From NCBI GenBank assembly GCA_947561395.2, contig OX387188.1, forward strand, positions 35,645,942-35,709,941: DNA of 64,000 bases, in the 5' to 3' direction. The DNA is from Buxus sempervirens. Taxonomy: Eukaryota > Streptophyta > Magnoliopsida > Buxales > Buxaceae. This document shows positions 37,838 to 49,031 of this stretch, one piece after another (within the stretch, counting starts at the first letter, position 1; each line of letters starts with the position of its first letter). Position numbers and translations under genes: made by a program. The notes beneath the pieces are model-generated. The model did no database searches. It had not been told where the DNA came from and worked only from the letters and a program-made list of their open reading frames with translations.

Positions 37838-39106
37838 CTATAGAGAAACTGAGTTTCCTTCTTGATTTCTTCTCAACTCTTCTACTATGCCTTCACATAT
37901 CAACTTGGTCTGCTTTGCCATCCCATAATTATTCATGAATCTCGTCAAGTTGTCCACAACTTCTTGATCATCCAATGCTAGAATCCTACACAAACAAAGG
38001 AAAAACCAGTTAGATCATAGTTAAGAGAGACAGAAAGAGAGACTAAATGGTGGGACCCATTAAGCAATTCTTGTTCTAGGCGTGTCATGGACTTTCTTCA
38101 AGGACCAGCTAATGCTTAAGAGTTAAGAAAATGCATGCTTTAATATATTCCACTCTTAATTAACTTACCCATTAAGTTTGCAAGCTATACTAGATTCTAC
38201 GAACTGCTCGGTGCTTCTCAAATTCAAACTTTCACATAGCCTACAGTTCTTCTGTAGATAATACTTCTGATGTTGATTCTCCGCAAGGAAGAACTCGGAT
38301 TCACAACGGGTAATCTTTGTGACTATCCTCCTGTTGAGCTTCATCTGCCTTCTGATCTTCGACTCTTGTGCTTGCTTCCTTTGATCTTCTGTTGCATAGA
38401 ATATCACAGATCGATAGTGCGTATCCGACCCAAAATTCTGCCAAGATTTCCAATATACAGGATCAGAAGAAAGAAAATCGCAAAGAAACACCAAATTAAG
38501 GCCATTCCTTCAAGGTGAAAAGAATACCAGAAATTCTCTGTTGGTGGGATCATGGGTTGTCCAGAAAACATCACAAAGAGATCTGTAAGAGATTTTTCTC
38601 TTATCGCATGTGACTTTCACAGCTTCTGTATGGCCTGTGCTCCCTTCACAGACCTGTAAATAAATCAATTAAAATAGATTTCTTAATTTCATAGCAAAAT
38701 GGAGAAAGATAGAAAAGCTTCGAAGTACAGGTGTAAAGCTTTTATTTGAGTTTTTTTGAAGGTTTTCAGGTTTTATCACCTCTCTGTGAGTCGGTTTCTT
38801 AAGTGTTCCACCACAATAGCCTGCAGCCGTTTTGATGACGCCATCTACATGTCCAAATGCTGCTTCAACACCCCAAAAGCAATCTGCAAAAACCCATGAT
38901 TGATCAAACAAAATATTCATTGAAACTTCAACAGGAATAGATCGATATATAACACAGAGAGAGATCTAGAGATAGGAGAGAGAGAGACCTCCTGCAAACA
39001 CTGCTTCCTCGAGATAATCTGATAGAGTGAGAATGGGCATTGATGGGGTTTCAGAGTTGGGAAAATCTGGAATCTCAGAGTTGGGTTGATGAAGTCGATG
39101 GAACAT
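37838..39106 (-). CDS. Peptide methionine sulfoxide reductase A (MsrA5-like)
   Basis: Five exons on the minus strand: 39106-38989, 38883-38780, 38653-38528, 38437-38169 and 37985-37838. All are GT-AG and in phase, giving 254 residues. MsrA reduces the S-epimer of methionine sulfoxide in proteins using thioredoxin. The N-terminal part [16 protein letters not shown] carries the catalytic Cys (C41), followed by [18 protein letters not shown], the [12 protein letters not shown] block and HYRSVIFY, all MsrA hallmarks. The C-terminal part ([12 protein letters not shown]... to the end) is an extension like that of plant MSRA5. The residue before Cys is Asp instead of the usual Gly, created across the exon 1/2 junction. 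No clear signal peptide is seen at this start. Confidence 0.88.
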
Positions 39107-39185
39107 TTTTTACTTTTTTGGAACTTGAAAGCACCGAATTGGCTTAAGATATGGCGTGGGATCTGCTGATATCTGATTCTCTCCA

Positions 39186-39200
39186 CCTATATATATAGTT
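39186..39200 (-). promoter_or_regulatory. TATA box of the MsrA gene
   Basis: CTATATATATAG lies 80-95 bp upstream of the ATG at 39106 on the minus strand, a fitting place for a TATA box with a short 5' UTR. Confidence 0.6.
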
Positions 39201-39778
39201 AAAAAAAAGAAAACAACTGGAAATTAAATATTTGATTCATCTATGAGTGCGTGGTTTTGTAAAAAACAAGAGACTGGAATTAGAAAGTCAGAGACAATTG
39301 GGGATTCATTCTTTTGTTTTCCCTTCATGTATGAACATGGCCGCCCACTAGCCGCGTTGAATAAATAGGGGCATGGGTCGGACGTATTTGCCAGCACAGG
39401 CTTGAATTACTCGACGGGACCGGCTGAATACATCACTGACGTACAAGAAAGTGGGACCCGATTCTGATGTGATGAAGGCTGCACGACATCACCTGCAATT
39501 TTTTTCCTGAAGTTGCTTATGCTGCTGCCCCGGGAGACTGCCATAGGGAGCATCTCACGGCAGCCGTAGAACCCACTTCAGGGCAGATGATTTCTTCCCA
39601 GGGAAGCTCATCCAATCAAACCTGAGCAGCTATTCAACTTATTTGAAGTTAATAGAGTTACTGGGCCCTTATTATTTTAATAATCTATAAGGTTCTTTGA
39701 GATTTTCTTTGTTGGTAACTTTGATTATCTAAACATCCATCTATCGTTTGACATTGCTATGTTTTACTGCATTGGCTC

Positions 39779-40800
39779 TAGGGATGAGCAACGGGCCGTG
39801 CCGGCCCGAGCACGGCACGGCCCGGCACGCCTGTGGCGTGCCTGGGCTGGCCCGGGCACGCCACGGGCCTGGCACGGCACGGCCCGCCCACTGGGGCGTG
39901 CTGTGCCGGGCCTAGGGCCCTGGGGGCACGGCCCGTTTGGGCACGGCCCGCCAGGGCACGCGGCACGCGGGCCGCGGCACGCGGGCTCGCGTGCTGGCCC
40001 GGGCCCGCGCACGGCGCGGGCTGCGCGTGCCTAAGCGGGCTGGCCCGCGCGCCCAGACGGGCTGGCCCGCGTGCGGGCCCGCTGGGCACGCTCCAATGGC
40101 AAGCCCACGTGCCAGCAAACCCAATTAATTTAAATAACCCAAAAATTGTTAATAACAAGACTTGAACCTTGCCCAACAGGCTGAAAACCTTTCTCTTTAA
40201 CCACCAGGACAGATTGATTTCTTGCAACAATAATATCATAATTAAAATGTTTTACCTAAAAATTAAGGATTTCCATGATTGTTGAAACTCTTATATAATC
40301 ATTTAAAGCTAAGAAAATAACTAAGTATAAATAAGCCGAAAAAACTGTTATAAAATCTCTAATTAAATATATTTGTTAAATCCATGGTTTTTAATTAGAC
40401 TACTTTAAGTCTTTAATTGGTGTAATTTATATTTTTTTTGAGCAAAATCTATCTAAATATGTGTAAAACAATTTTGTGAATAATAAAAATATTTTTCAGA
40501 ATTTTTTAATGATTTTTTTTGGATTTTTTGGTGCTTTTTTGAATTTTTTCTTTATTTTTTAAAAAAAATAAAGTTTAATACCGGGCCCGCCAGGCCCGCC
40601 GGCGGCCCGCCGGCCCGGCGGGCTAGGCCCGGCACGGCACGCCTGCTGGGGCGTGCCGTGCCGGGCTGGGCGTTTAGGCAAATGGGCCTGGCGTGCCGCG
40701 GCCCGCCAGGCCCGCGGCACGTCAGGCCCGCGGCACGGCTGGCCCGCGGCCCGCCCGAGCACGCCTGAGGCGTGCCGGGCCAGCCCGCCGCGCATGCCTA
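39779..40800. mobile_element. GC-rich non-autonomous hAT element, complete
   Basis: The ends read TAGGGATGAGCAACGGGCC and, inverted, TAGGCATGCGCGGCGGGCT. A perfect 8-bp target duplication ATTGGCTC flanks it (39771-39778, 40801-40808). Both subterminal regions (39790-40090, 40580-40800) are dense in GGCCCG/CGGCACG motifs. The AT-rich centre holds no transposase. Long GC-rich frames across it are composition artefacts. Confidence 0.92.
40151..40206 (-). repeat. tRNA-like module inside the hAT element
   Basis: On the minus strand CCTGGTGGTTAAAGAG (like a tRNA D-arm, box A) is followed about 30 bases later by GGTTCAAGTC (box B, T-arm). No intact cloverleaf was found, so this is not called a tRNA gene. 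It may be a captured tRNA/SINE head. Confidence 0.5.
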
Positions 40801-40808
40801 ATTGGCTC

Positions 40809-43033
40809 TGCTTCTCACATGAAATGCTCCACATTCCACATGACTCATGCCAGCATCTCAAGGCCACAGCAGGAAGCAACGCAATAAGGCATTAATTGCT
40901 AGAGATTTCGTTCCTCTATCTATATATCGGAGTGGTTCCTTAGAGAACGTGCCAATCACATAAACTGTTTTTATCATAAGAAGTGAACAAGGCCCTACGA
41001 AATATTTAGACTAAGGGAATGTGTAGCATAATATAGAAACAAAAAAGACTAGTTAAGTGGCTTCCGCTTTTGCTCACATCTATTTTTTGTAAAATGTTTT
41101 ATGTGGGGTTCACTAAAAAAAAAAAACGAATGTTTCATGTGAAAGCATCCTACTTTAAAAAGAAAAGATAATTTAATCCACCTATAAAATTAGAAGAATT
41201 GAAAAGAATTCTAGGTATGTAATTAGTGGCTGAACCACGTTGAAGCTGCTAACTTTTATTTTTCAATTAAAAAAAATATATTTTATATGTTTTAATTAAA
41301 ATTTATGTTTTGCCCCCTCTAAAATTTCTGGTTTGCCCTCCTCAACTCATTGAAATTTCTATATTTCATGAGAAATGTTAATTGAAAATTTTTTTTGCCC
41401 CCTCAGATTTGAAGTCCTGGTCTCGCTACTAAGTATATAATGTTAGGCAGAAAACCCAAGCTTTACTTTATTAGGTAATATTGAACCCACTATATTTTGT
41501 CTAGTTTTATGATGAAAAACAAATCACAAAAAGATTTTTGTTCTTCCCTGTCAGCAAGAAAGCAAGACACGGTATGAACGCTGGAGTTAGTTCGTCAACA
41601 TAGATGTGAATTCTCAAATTGTTTTCACAACGGAAACATCAATGACATAATCACGACCTCATTTGGTCAATTGGTCTTGGCACCACCACAAAAAAAAATT
41701 GGTCTTGGCACAGTGCGACAGTATACACGCTTGTGTTTTTCCTTGTACTCTTATGTTTTGGAGCGCTTGAGCAGGATAAAGCTTAATTTCTTTCCTTGGC
41801 ATTTTCTCCTATTGCCAAAGATTATATAAATAGAGTGGTCCCTTATGTCTCAAACATTGCTCTAAGTCTTTGGAAGTCTTATTGATTTATATATAATAAG
41901 AAGAGGAGATTTGGACTTGATAGTTACATAAATCAATTATATACTAGTGATGCCAAAACTGCAATGTGACACACACAAGTACCGGTAGCCAATTTTTCCG
42001 GTAGCCAAATTGAGACTGATAATTTGGGAATGATATCATTTGCCATAGGAGCTTGTTGCAGATGTTGCCACGTGCAGCATCTCACGCCTCTTGCTTATTA
42101 ACATTTTTCAACATGAAAAGATATTTCTCATGGTAAGAACATGAGCTATGAATGCTACATGTTGCAACATCTCACTTAGACGACAGCATCCGTAGCAAAG
42201 CTCCTGATTGGCTGTTAAGCTGGAAAATCAAGTCGCCAGGTTGTCTACACGTCGCACATCATAAGAGACATTATAGGCTCACATCACATAGGATGTGAAC
42301 TCGACTAGAAGAATGTGAATGCAAAGACTTTTTTTTCCGTTGAAATTATTTTATTACGAATGTTGTTTTTGAATGAAAAAGGATCTAATCTACATCATTA
42401 TCTTTCATGTTATTGTAATCTAATATTAAAAATATCTTATCAATCATTTAGGGGCTATTAAACCCATGTTAATAACATGTTATGATTGGTTATCAAAATG
42501 AAATTGGTTACTTGGTTATCGTGGAGCAAAGGAAGGTTCGATTGGAGTTAGGTTTCCAGCTTTGTGCATTTGGTTTGTTTCTGTTGTGGACATCCCATTA
42601 CCTTTAAATCTAAATCGGAGTAGTCTCCTAATATTCAAAATCCCTTTATCATCTGGTTGGAGACAGGTGCCCAGGTTTTTTTTTTTAGCAGTTGCAATCT
42701 CTTCAAATCCTTAGTTATTGTTATCCATTTAGCTGTGCGAGACTTCAAATATTTGTTCAATAGAAATTTTCGACAACAATATCTTCACAAGCGTCATTTT
42801 ATGTTTATTGGGCTCAAAATTTTGAATATTAATTGATTAATCTACCATTGGTACGTTCAATTTACTAATAGCTTTATTTTTTATTTAGATGGCCATTATG
42901 GTTACACATATTATGGCTCTATATAATTGAACTATATATTTTAGTTTGGACTTCTGAGACAATAAGTACAAGCAGCCAATGGCCGTACTTCCTTGTTGAT
43001 GGTTCTCCGGTAGTGGGTTAGGTAAATATATAC
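40809..43033. other. Intergenic with repeat pieces
   Basis: No gene. Segment 41245-41425 is a diverged copy of 46960-47112. A foldback repeat lies at 42047-42205. The rest is AT-rich and unrecognised. Confidence 0.6.
42047..42205. repeat. Foldback MITE-like repeat
   Basis: The left end AGGAGCTTGTTGCAGATGTTG and the inverted right end AGGAGCTTTGCTACGGATGCTG pair imperfectly. The interior has two (A)CATCTCAC motifs shared with hairpins at 1.87, 28.5 and 39.55 kb. No coding capacity. Target duplication not clear. Confidence 0.55.
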
Positions 43034-44151
43034 TTGTTATAAAAAGGTTATAGTAATCTTATTATAATAAAAATATTATAACCTATTTGCTTTGAATCTT
43101 ATTCAGATAGGATAAAATCATATTGGTATTTATATCCAAATTTAATCAAATCCGTTTATTCATATATGTATTTGAACCACAAATTTTAAACTTAGAACCA
43201 TATTCTGTATATTTCTGATCGAAATTGGGTATAGATCCAACCCATTGACAATTGTATACATAAATTTCGTGTTTGAAATCAAACAGATGAGATGTGCCAA
43301 TACAAATAATTTTGTATTTTTATTAAAAATAATGTGATACAATTCTCTGTGATTCCTCTGATCCTTTTCTTAAAAAATCTTCGATTTATGGGCTATAATA
43401 GCTTAATCTCAAATTGTTCTTCGGTTTTCCTTGAACTTGATGAAAGACAAATAAGATGGTGGATTTGACGAATTTCACGTAAAGATCTGTGTTGGATTTG
43501 GTGAGAAGTCTTAGGCTTGATCTTCGGTTTTTCTGTTTGTTGAAAATCTTAGAAAATTTCGGTATTTGTTGTAGAATCTTCGGGCTGTAGAGCGTATTAG
43601 AGATGGGATGCTTGAATCTTTAGATCTTGAATGCAGTATTTGATCTTCAAGTCTTCAATTCTTCAAGGCTTTTTGAATCTTCAGAACAGCAGCACTTCAA
43701 TTCTTCAAAAATTTAGGTCGAATAGCAAATCTTCAGTTCTTTAGGGCTTGAGTCCTTAGAGCAGTAGGGCTTTGCTTCTTCTTCTATAGACTTCCCGTGT
43801 GTAGAATGGAGAGAGGACTATCCTATTTATAAAATGTGGGGAAGGGTAGAGTTCTTCATATCTTAACCCCTGTCAAGAATTATCACAATTTGTAGATAAT
43901 CCTCACATTTTAAAGAATTGTCAATATTTATAGATAACTCATTTATTTTGAGAATTATCAAAACAAATAATTCTTCAATGAGGGCCCACAAGCAATTTGC
44001 GTAGCTTTTTGTAGAGAATAAATTCTATTTATTTTATTTGAAGAATTTTATCTCTAAGTGGGGTCCACACATTTTTATGAGATTTGGTATTTTTTAATTT
44101 AAAAAATTTCCATTCCTATTGAATCTAAAAAATTTCCATTCCTACAATAAC
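43034..44151 (+). mobile_element. Possible solo LTR
   Basis: A block starting TGTTATAAAAAGG and ending TTCCTACA, with a TATA box (CCTATTTATAAAATG) at about 43822-43836, a CT-rich leader-like part (AATCTTCAG repeats) and AT-rich 3' part, has the layout of a Copia LTR. Flanks ATACT and ATAAC do not match well, so both identity and borders are uncertain. Confidence 0.4.
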
Positions 44152-44399
44152 CGTATTGGTTACTAAGTTGCAATCGGTTCAGCTACACACGAGAATCAAA
44201 TAACCGAAGTCGGTTTGAGTTGGGTTTTAACTCTTCTTGTTCGGTTTTGGTTTCAAAATGTTTAACTCAAGTTACTCAACTATGTTAGTTTGGTTTTGAG
44301 TTGATCTCTCAATTAACGAGTCTTTAACTAAGAGCCACTTGAGAAGATAATTGCACCTCTCTTCTGATTTTGCCTTATGCATCAATTAACCGTATCAAT

Positions 44400-44740
44400 T
44401 ATTAAAGACATCAACATGCTTCAAAAATCATCCAGTTACAGGGATTGTCACTCCAATCTGTACTGGCTTTTGCTCTCTTGTAACATCAATATCCTTCCCA
44501 AGTATTATTATCCTCTAGTTTCTCTCTTCTTGTTTGTACAACTTGCATCAACTCTCCCTTTCAATTGATGTTGATAAGCCTTCCACAGAGCAGTGGGCAG
44601 CTTTAAGAAACCCCACTTTCTGAAATCATAAGGACGCCATGGTCATTAATCCTGAATTGGAAGAAGAGATACAAACAGTTTCCTCGTTTCACTTTTATAG
44701 TCCAGCTCTTCCTTGAAACTTCTGTGCCATGTTTACATCT
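44400..44740. repeat. Local duplicate of 47230-47550
   Basis: The two segments align from CATCAACATGCTTCAAAAATCA to about CCTTCCTYGAAACTT with scattered changes and small indels. It is a direct dispersed duplication without an obvious gene. Confidence 0.8.
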
Positions 44741-45164
44741 ATACGACTTCCATGTTCCCAACGGCTGCTACTTTAATGACGGGGACCAGGCGGTGATCCA
44801 TGGTGGCCACTGTGTGCATGGACCAAGCCGGCCAGACTTATCCGCTAACAGAAGCCATTTGGCCCGCCATGTCCTTCCAATAAGTGCTTGATTTGCAGTT
44901 TGCTTAGGATCAAAACTCATATAAAAAATAAATTCCTTAAATTTTTGGGATATTTAGAATTTATCCCTTGAGTTTTCAACAACCCTAATTTCCCAAAGTT
45001 TCTGAAATACTAATTTACCACATTGAGGTTTTTCTATACGTAACAATCGCCCCGTTTTGGAGATTTGACCATTAGGATAATAATTGAGAAAATGTTAATT
45101 AATTGAAAAATTCATCCAATTCTTATTTTCTTTTAAAAGTAAAAAGCTTAATTTATACCTTGAG

Positions 45165-45949
45165 TAGGGATGGTAATGGGGCGGGTTAAACAAGTAACCC
45201 ACCCTGCCCCATCCCTAATGGTATTCTCAAATTCAAGTTAGGGGCGACTTCAGGTTTAGCTAAACCCGCCTCAGCTTGCCTCAAACTAGATTTTTCTATA
45301 TTAAAATATTATTTTTATGTATTTAAAATATCAAAATGCATATTTAATGAAATAAATGTATTAGTAATTGATATATTATATTTTAGGGTAAATTACACTT
45401 ACCTCCCTTGAGGTATGCTATAATTACACTTACCTCCCTTGAGGTTTCTGAAATAACAATTTCCCCCCTTAAGATTTGTGTATGGGTCAAAATAACACTC
45501 TTTCATTGAAGTTTCCGTCAAACTGTAGTAATAGTTAGTAAAATAATTTGAACTGGACAAGATTACCCTCATTTAAGTTAAATGATAGTTATGCCTTAGG
45601 CCATTAAAATTTTTGTTCTCATCTTTATGAAAGGGTAATCTTGTTCAGTTCAAATTATTTTACTAACTATCACTATTGTTTTGACGGAAACTTCAATGAA
45701 AGAGTGTTATTTTGACCCATACACAATTCGCAAGGGGGAAAAGTGTTATTTCAGAAACCTCAAGGGAGGTAAGTGTAATTTACCCTATATTTTAAAACAC
45801 TTTCTATTTGCATTTTAATACACTTGGGTCAACCCTAATCTGCCCCATTACCAAGCTTATAGGGACGGGTTAGGATTTAGTATTGGCTAAACCCCTTTAG
45901 GGGTGGGTTCATGCATGTTCACAAAAAACCTGCCGTGTTGCCATTGCTA
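45165..45949. mobile_element. hAT-like element hosting a snapback MITE
   Basis: The left end TAGGGATGGTAATGGGGCGGG and the inverted right end TAGCAATGGCAACACGGCAGG match as diverged hAT TIRs. Flanks ACCTTGAG (45157-45164) and ACTATGAG (45950-45957) are an 8-bp duplication with two mismatches, so the insertion is old. No transposase. Confidence 0.8.
45386..45785. mobile_element. 400-bp snapback MITE, MULE-type
   Basis: Almost the whole element folds on itself. The ends are GGGTAAATTACACTTACCTC and its inverse, and arms of about 180 bp pair to a short centre near 45590. A perfect 9-bp duplication TATATTTTA flanks it (45377-45385, 45786-45794), typical of Mutator-like insertion. It lies within the hAT-like element 45165-45949. 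Confidence 0.92.
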
Positions 45950-46529
45950 ACTATGAGTACCAAAAATGTTATTGTTAGAGTAGATGTGAACCGGGCCTAT
46001 TTTTTTTCATTTGAGCCAATGTTGTATACATTGAACCAACTTACTAAAGAGTAATTTTGGCATTCAATTTTAGATAATCAGAATAAAAAGGTACAAAATT
46101 GTCAATATATATTCTATCTCTTGCCACCTCATCAATACAATTAAAATTTTAATGATCAAACTTTAAGAGGGGCAGAAACTTTAAGGTGATAAACTGGCAT
46201 TTCAAAACACTCAAGAGGGAAAATGAGATTGTCTAAACGCTAAAGAAGTAAATTGTTATTACCAATTTTATTTGGAGAACTATTTTTGAAAGTTGGTGAC
46301 CAATTTGGTTAGCTTGTAACAAAATAAATTACCATGCAACCCAAATGTTTGGTTGACAAAATAGGATATGATAAATTCAATATTTTTACAAGTTTCCTAT
46401 CATACAGTCATAAGCAAAATTCATTATTCCTTTACTAATCGAATGCCTACGATATGTAGCGAAAAATAGAAGATATTTTATTTCTCTTTGATTTCATGGT
46501 ACCAGGTTTTTTCCGTTTGGAGAATGATT

Positions 46530-46660
46530 TATATGACTGACGTTTACAGTTCACGTACTGTTCATGACTCCACGTGTCGGCAATTAGAGGATGAAACAAC
46601 GTGATTTACATGATTACTCTCGAAATTTGATGGATTAAGTTGTGGGACCATAAATATATA
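46530..46660. repeat. Partial duplicate of the PP2C upstream region
   Basis: TTTACAGTTCACGT..CTGTTCAT and CTCTCGAAATTTGATGGATT match 60087-60115 and 60280-60300 in the same order. In between, about 100 bp present upstream of the PP2C gene is absent here. It suggests a broken second copy of the PP2C 5' region. Confidence 0.6.
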
Positions 46661-46959
46661 TGTTAAATAGACTCTTCTGAGACAAAATTTCATCAGGATC
46701 ATTATTATATGAAATAAAGGAAGTAGAAGAGGTAACGTATTTTCGTTCCATCACGAGAGGTTCATATCATGCTATGGCTTTTCACGGATTGAAGAGTGGA
46801 TTTGTATTCTTTGTTCTTGTTGTTGCTGCTGTTTCTATGATCATAATCACCCTTGTCTTTTGCCTAACATTTTATACTTAAAACGCCTTTTATTTTTTTT
46901 AGATTTATTTCAACACTTAGGATTACTAACGCCACATGCAGGAACCACACTTCTCATGA

Positions 46960-47112
46960 AATATTAAAGTATTTTATTTTTTAATTAAAAAAATATTTTT
47001 ATATGTTTTAATTGAAATTTATGTTTTGCTCCATTTGAAATTTCTGGTTTGTCCTTCCTAACTTATTGAAATTTCTATGTTTCATGAAAAGTGTTAATTG
47101 AAAATTTTATAT
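46960..47112. repeat. Diverged copy of 41245-41425
   Basis: Shared phrases include TTTATATGTTTTAATT, AAATTTCTGGTTTG and CATTGAAATTTCTAT (or TTATTGAAATTTCTAT). Non-coding. Original element not identified. Confidence 0.65.
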
Positions 47113-47229
47113 TTAATCAGGGCTGAATTCACCTAAACTGGCCCAATCTGAGCATAATTTATTGCTTGGGTTGGATTGATTTGGTTTTAGGATTTTTTTT
47201 TAATTAAATTTCAATTCACAGTATAAATT

Positions 47230-47550
47230 ATCAAAGTCATCAACATGCTTCAAAAATCATCTCAGTTAAGGGTTTGTCACTCCAATCGGTACGTACCTGG
47301 CTTTTGCTTTCTTGTTCCATCAACATCCATCCACAGTATCGTTATCCAATAGTTTGTCTAATCCTGTTTGTCCAACTTGCATGATTGCATCAACTGTCCC
47401 TTTCAATTGAGCCTTCAACACAGCTTTAACAAACCCCACTCATCATAAGGACTCCATGGCCATTTTTTTAAGTTGGAAAAAGAGAAACAAACAGTTTCCT
47501 TGTTTCACCTCTATAACCCAGCCCTTCCTCGAAACTTTACCATCTTTATA
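47230..47550. repeat. Local duplicate of 44400-44740
   Basis: Partner of the segment at 44400-44740. It lies just left of the large MULE. Confidence 0.8.
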
Positions 47551-47755
47551 TTTATTCAAGTTGGTTAATAAGTTCCAAAGCTGCCAGTATGTTACATATC
47601 AAATGTGCTGGTACATTACTTGTTGGTCAAAGGGTCTCGAGACTCTCATCTTCCTTGAAATTAACTTTGCGTTATTGGGGTTTTATTTTATTTTATTTTC
47701 TTTACTAAAAGCATGGGTTAAAGTAATTTGAGTGTACCATCGTAGGTTTTTTTTT

Positions 47756-49031
47756 GGGAAAATTTCAAAAACATGCCACTTTACAGCGATTATTACAAAA
47801 ACATGCCATAAAGATGCAAAATTTCAAAAACATGCCACTTTTGAGAATTATTACCAGAAAGGGGTCATTGCACGTTTGGGGAAATTGCAATGCCCAAAAT
47901 GCCCTTGGATATAAGGGCATGTTTGCACGTGCCCCGTTTCTCCTCTCCTCTCCTCGTCCTGTGCGAGCGAAAAAACCCACCTTCGAAACCCTAAACCCGA
48001 CGACGAACGCCGGCTAATCTTCTCAAAATCCGGCGAGCTAGGGTTCTTCCCGCGTTCTCTCCTCGTTCTCTCCTCTCCTCTCCTCTCGTCCTGTGCGGAA
48101 TTTCAAAAAGTGAGAACCCTGCGAATCCCAACCCTAAACCCGAAGCCGACGACGAACGACCGGCCAATCCCTTCTTCGCCGGCGAGCTAGGGTTGTTGTC
48201 GGAGCAAGTTTGCTTCGTCTCCAAGCCCGACGAACCCCCACGAACCCCGACCATTGTCATCTTCTTCTCCAGAAGGGCGAAACCCTCTCCTTCCCCCATT
48301 CCTCTCTTCGACGAAACCCTCTCGTTTCGTGCATTGTTTTCCTCTCCTCTCTGTTTGCACACATTGAGGAATTCGTCGTTGGAGAGCCACCGCGGTTGAA
48401 GTTTGTTGCCGTCGACGACCTGCTGTTTGTCGCCGTAGGGAGTGCTGCCGTTGGCGACCAGGTAGCTGCCGAGTGCCTTCTTTGAATTTTATTTTGGGAA
48501 ATTGAATTTAAATTTGCGCATTTGCATATTTGCACATATTTAAATGGTAATCTTCTTGTAGAAATGGCTTAAATTTCAATGATTCTGTTGTTTGCCTTAG
48601 CGAAATGTGCCCTTTCGAATTTGAATATGAGTTATTTGCATGTTTTTCGAATATTGGCTGTAGTAAATGTTTACACCATCGTTGTCCAACTATAGAAGCG
48701 AGCAAGCAGCTCCATTACACTGAAAAAAGTCCATGAATGATGTAGTGCTCTGAGTTGCGAATGTGTTCTGAAGCCATTAAATTTTTTGCTTCCACTCTAG
48801 CAATGGCCTTGTATAACCATGCTTCTTTAGAAGTTCTTCCCAAATTCAATGAGTTTGTTGGCTCTACCGATGAGACTTCCAATACTTAACAGATTGTTAT
48901 TGGAGGTTTTTGATCTCTTCTATTTTAAACTGAAAAGCAAACAGCACCAAACAGATTTAGAGAGCTAGCTAGTGAGTAGTGACATAAATTTCAAACATTC
49001 ACAAGTATATTTTAGCTTACACAATTTGCAT
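47756..49031 (+). repeat. Left terminal inverted repeat of the MULE, 1276 bp
   Basis: Matches 58160-59435 inverted over the full length with no net length difference. I saw four single-base changes. The outer part (47760-47860) has three ACATGCCA-type repeats. 47940-48200 is a CT-rich, telobox-bearing segment (AAACCCTAAACCC near 47986, AACCCTAAACCC near 48130) duplicated once in tandem. The TIR thus resembles the promoter and 5' UTR of a plant housekeeping gene, likely captured. Confidence 0.95.

Noticed and set aside
38917..39186. Minus-strand frame MERIRYQQ... as the MsrA N-terminus
   Set aside because: It is in another frame than the MsrA domain; the ATG at 39106 joins in phase to AVFAGDCFW.
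40151..40206. A tRNA gene on the minus strand
   Set aside because: Only D-arm and T-arm like strings; no acceptor stem or anticodon arm could be paired.
39759..40240. Long GC-rich open frames rich in Ala, Gly, Pro and Arg
   Set aside because: They lie in the hAT subterminal repeats on both strands and in several frames at once, a composition effect.
48193..48535. Open frames of 60-120 codons in the MULE arm (and mirror frames at 58.7-59.2 kb)
   Set aside because: Low-complexity CT-rich leader sequence, many overlapping frames, no conserved domain; they are inside the inverted repeats.
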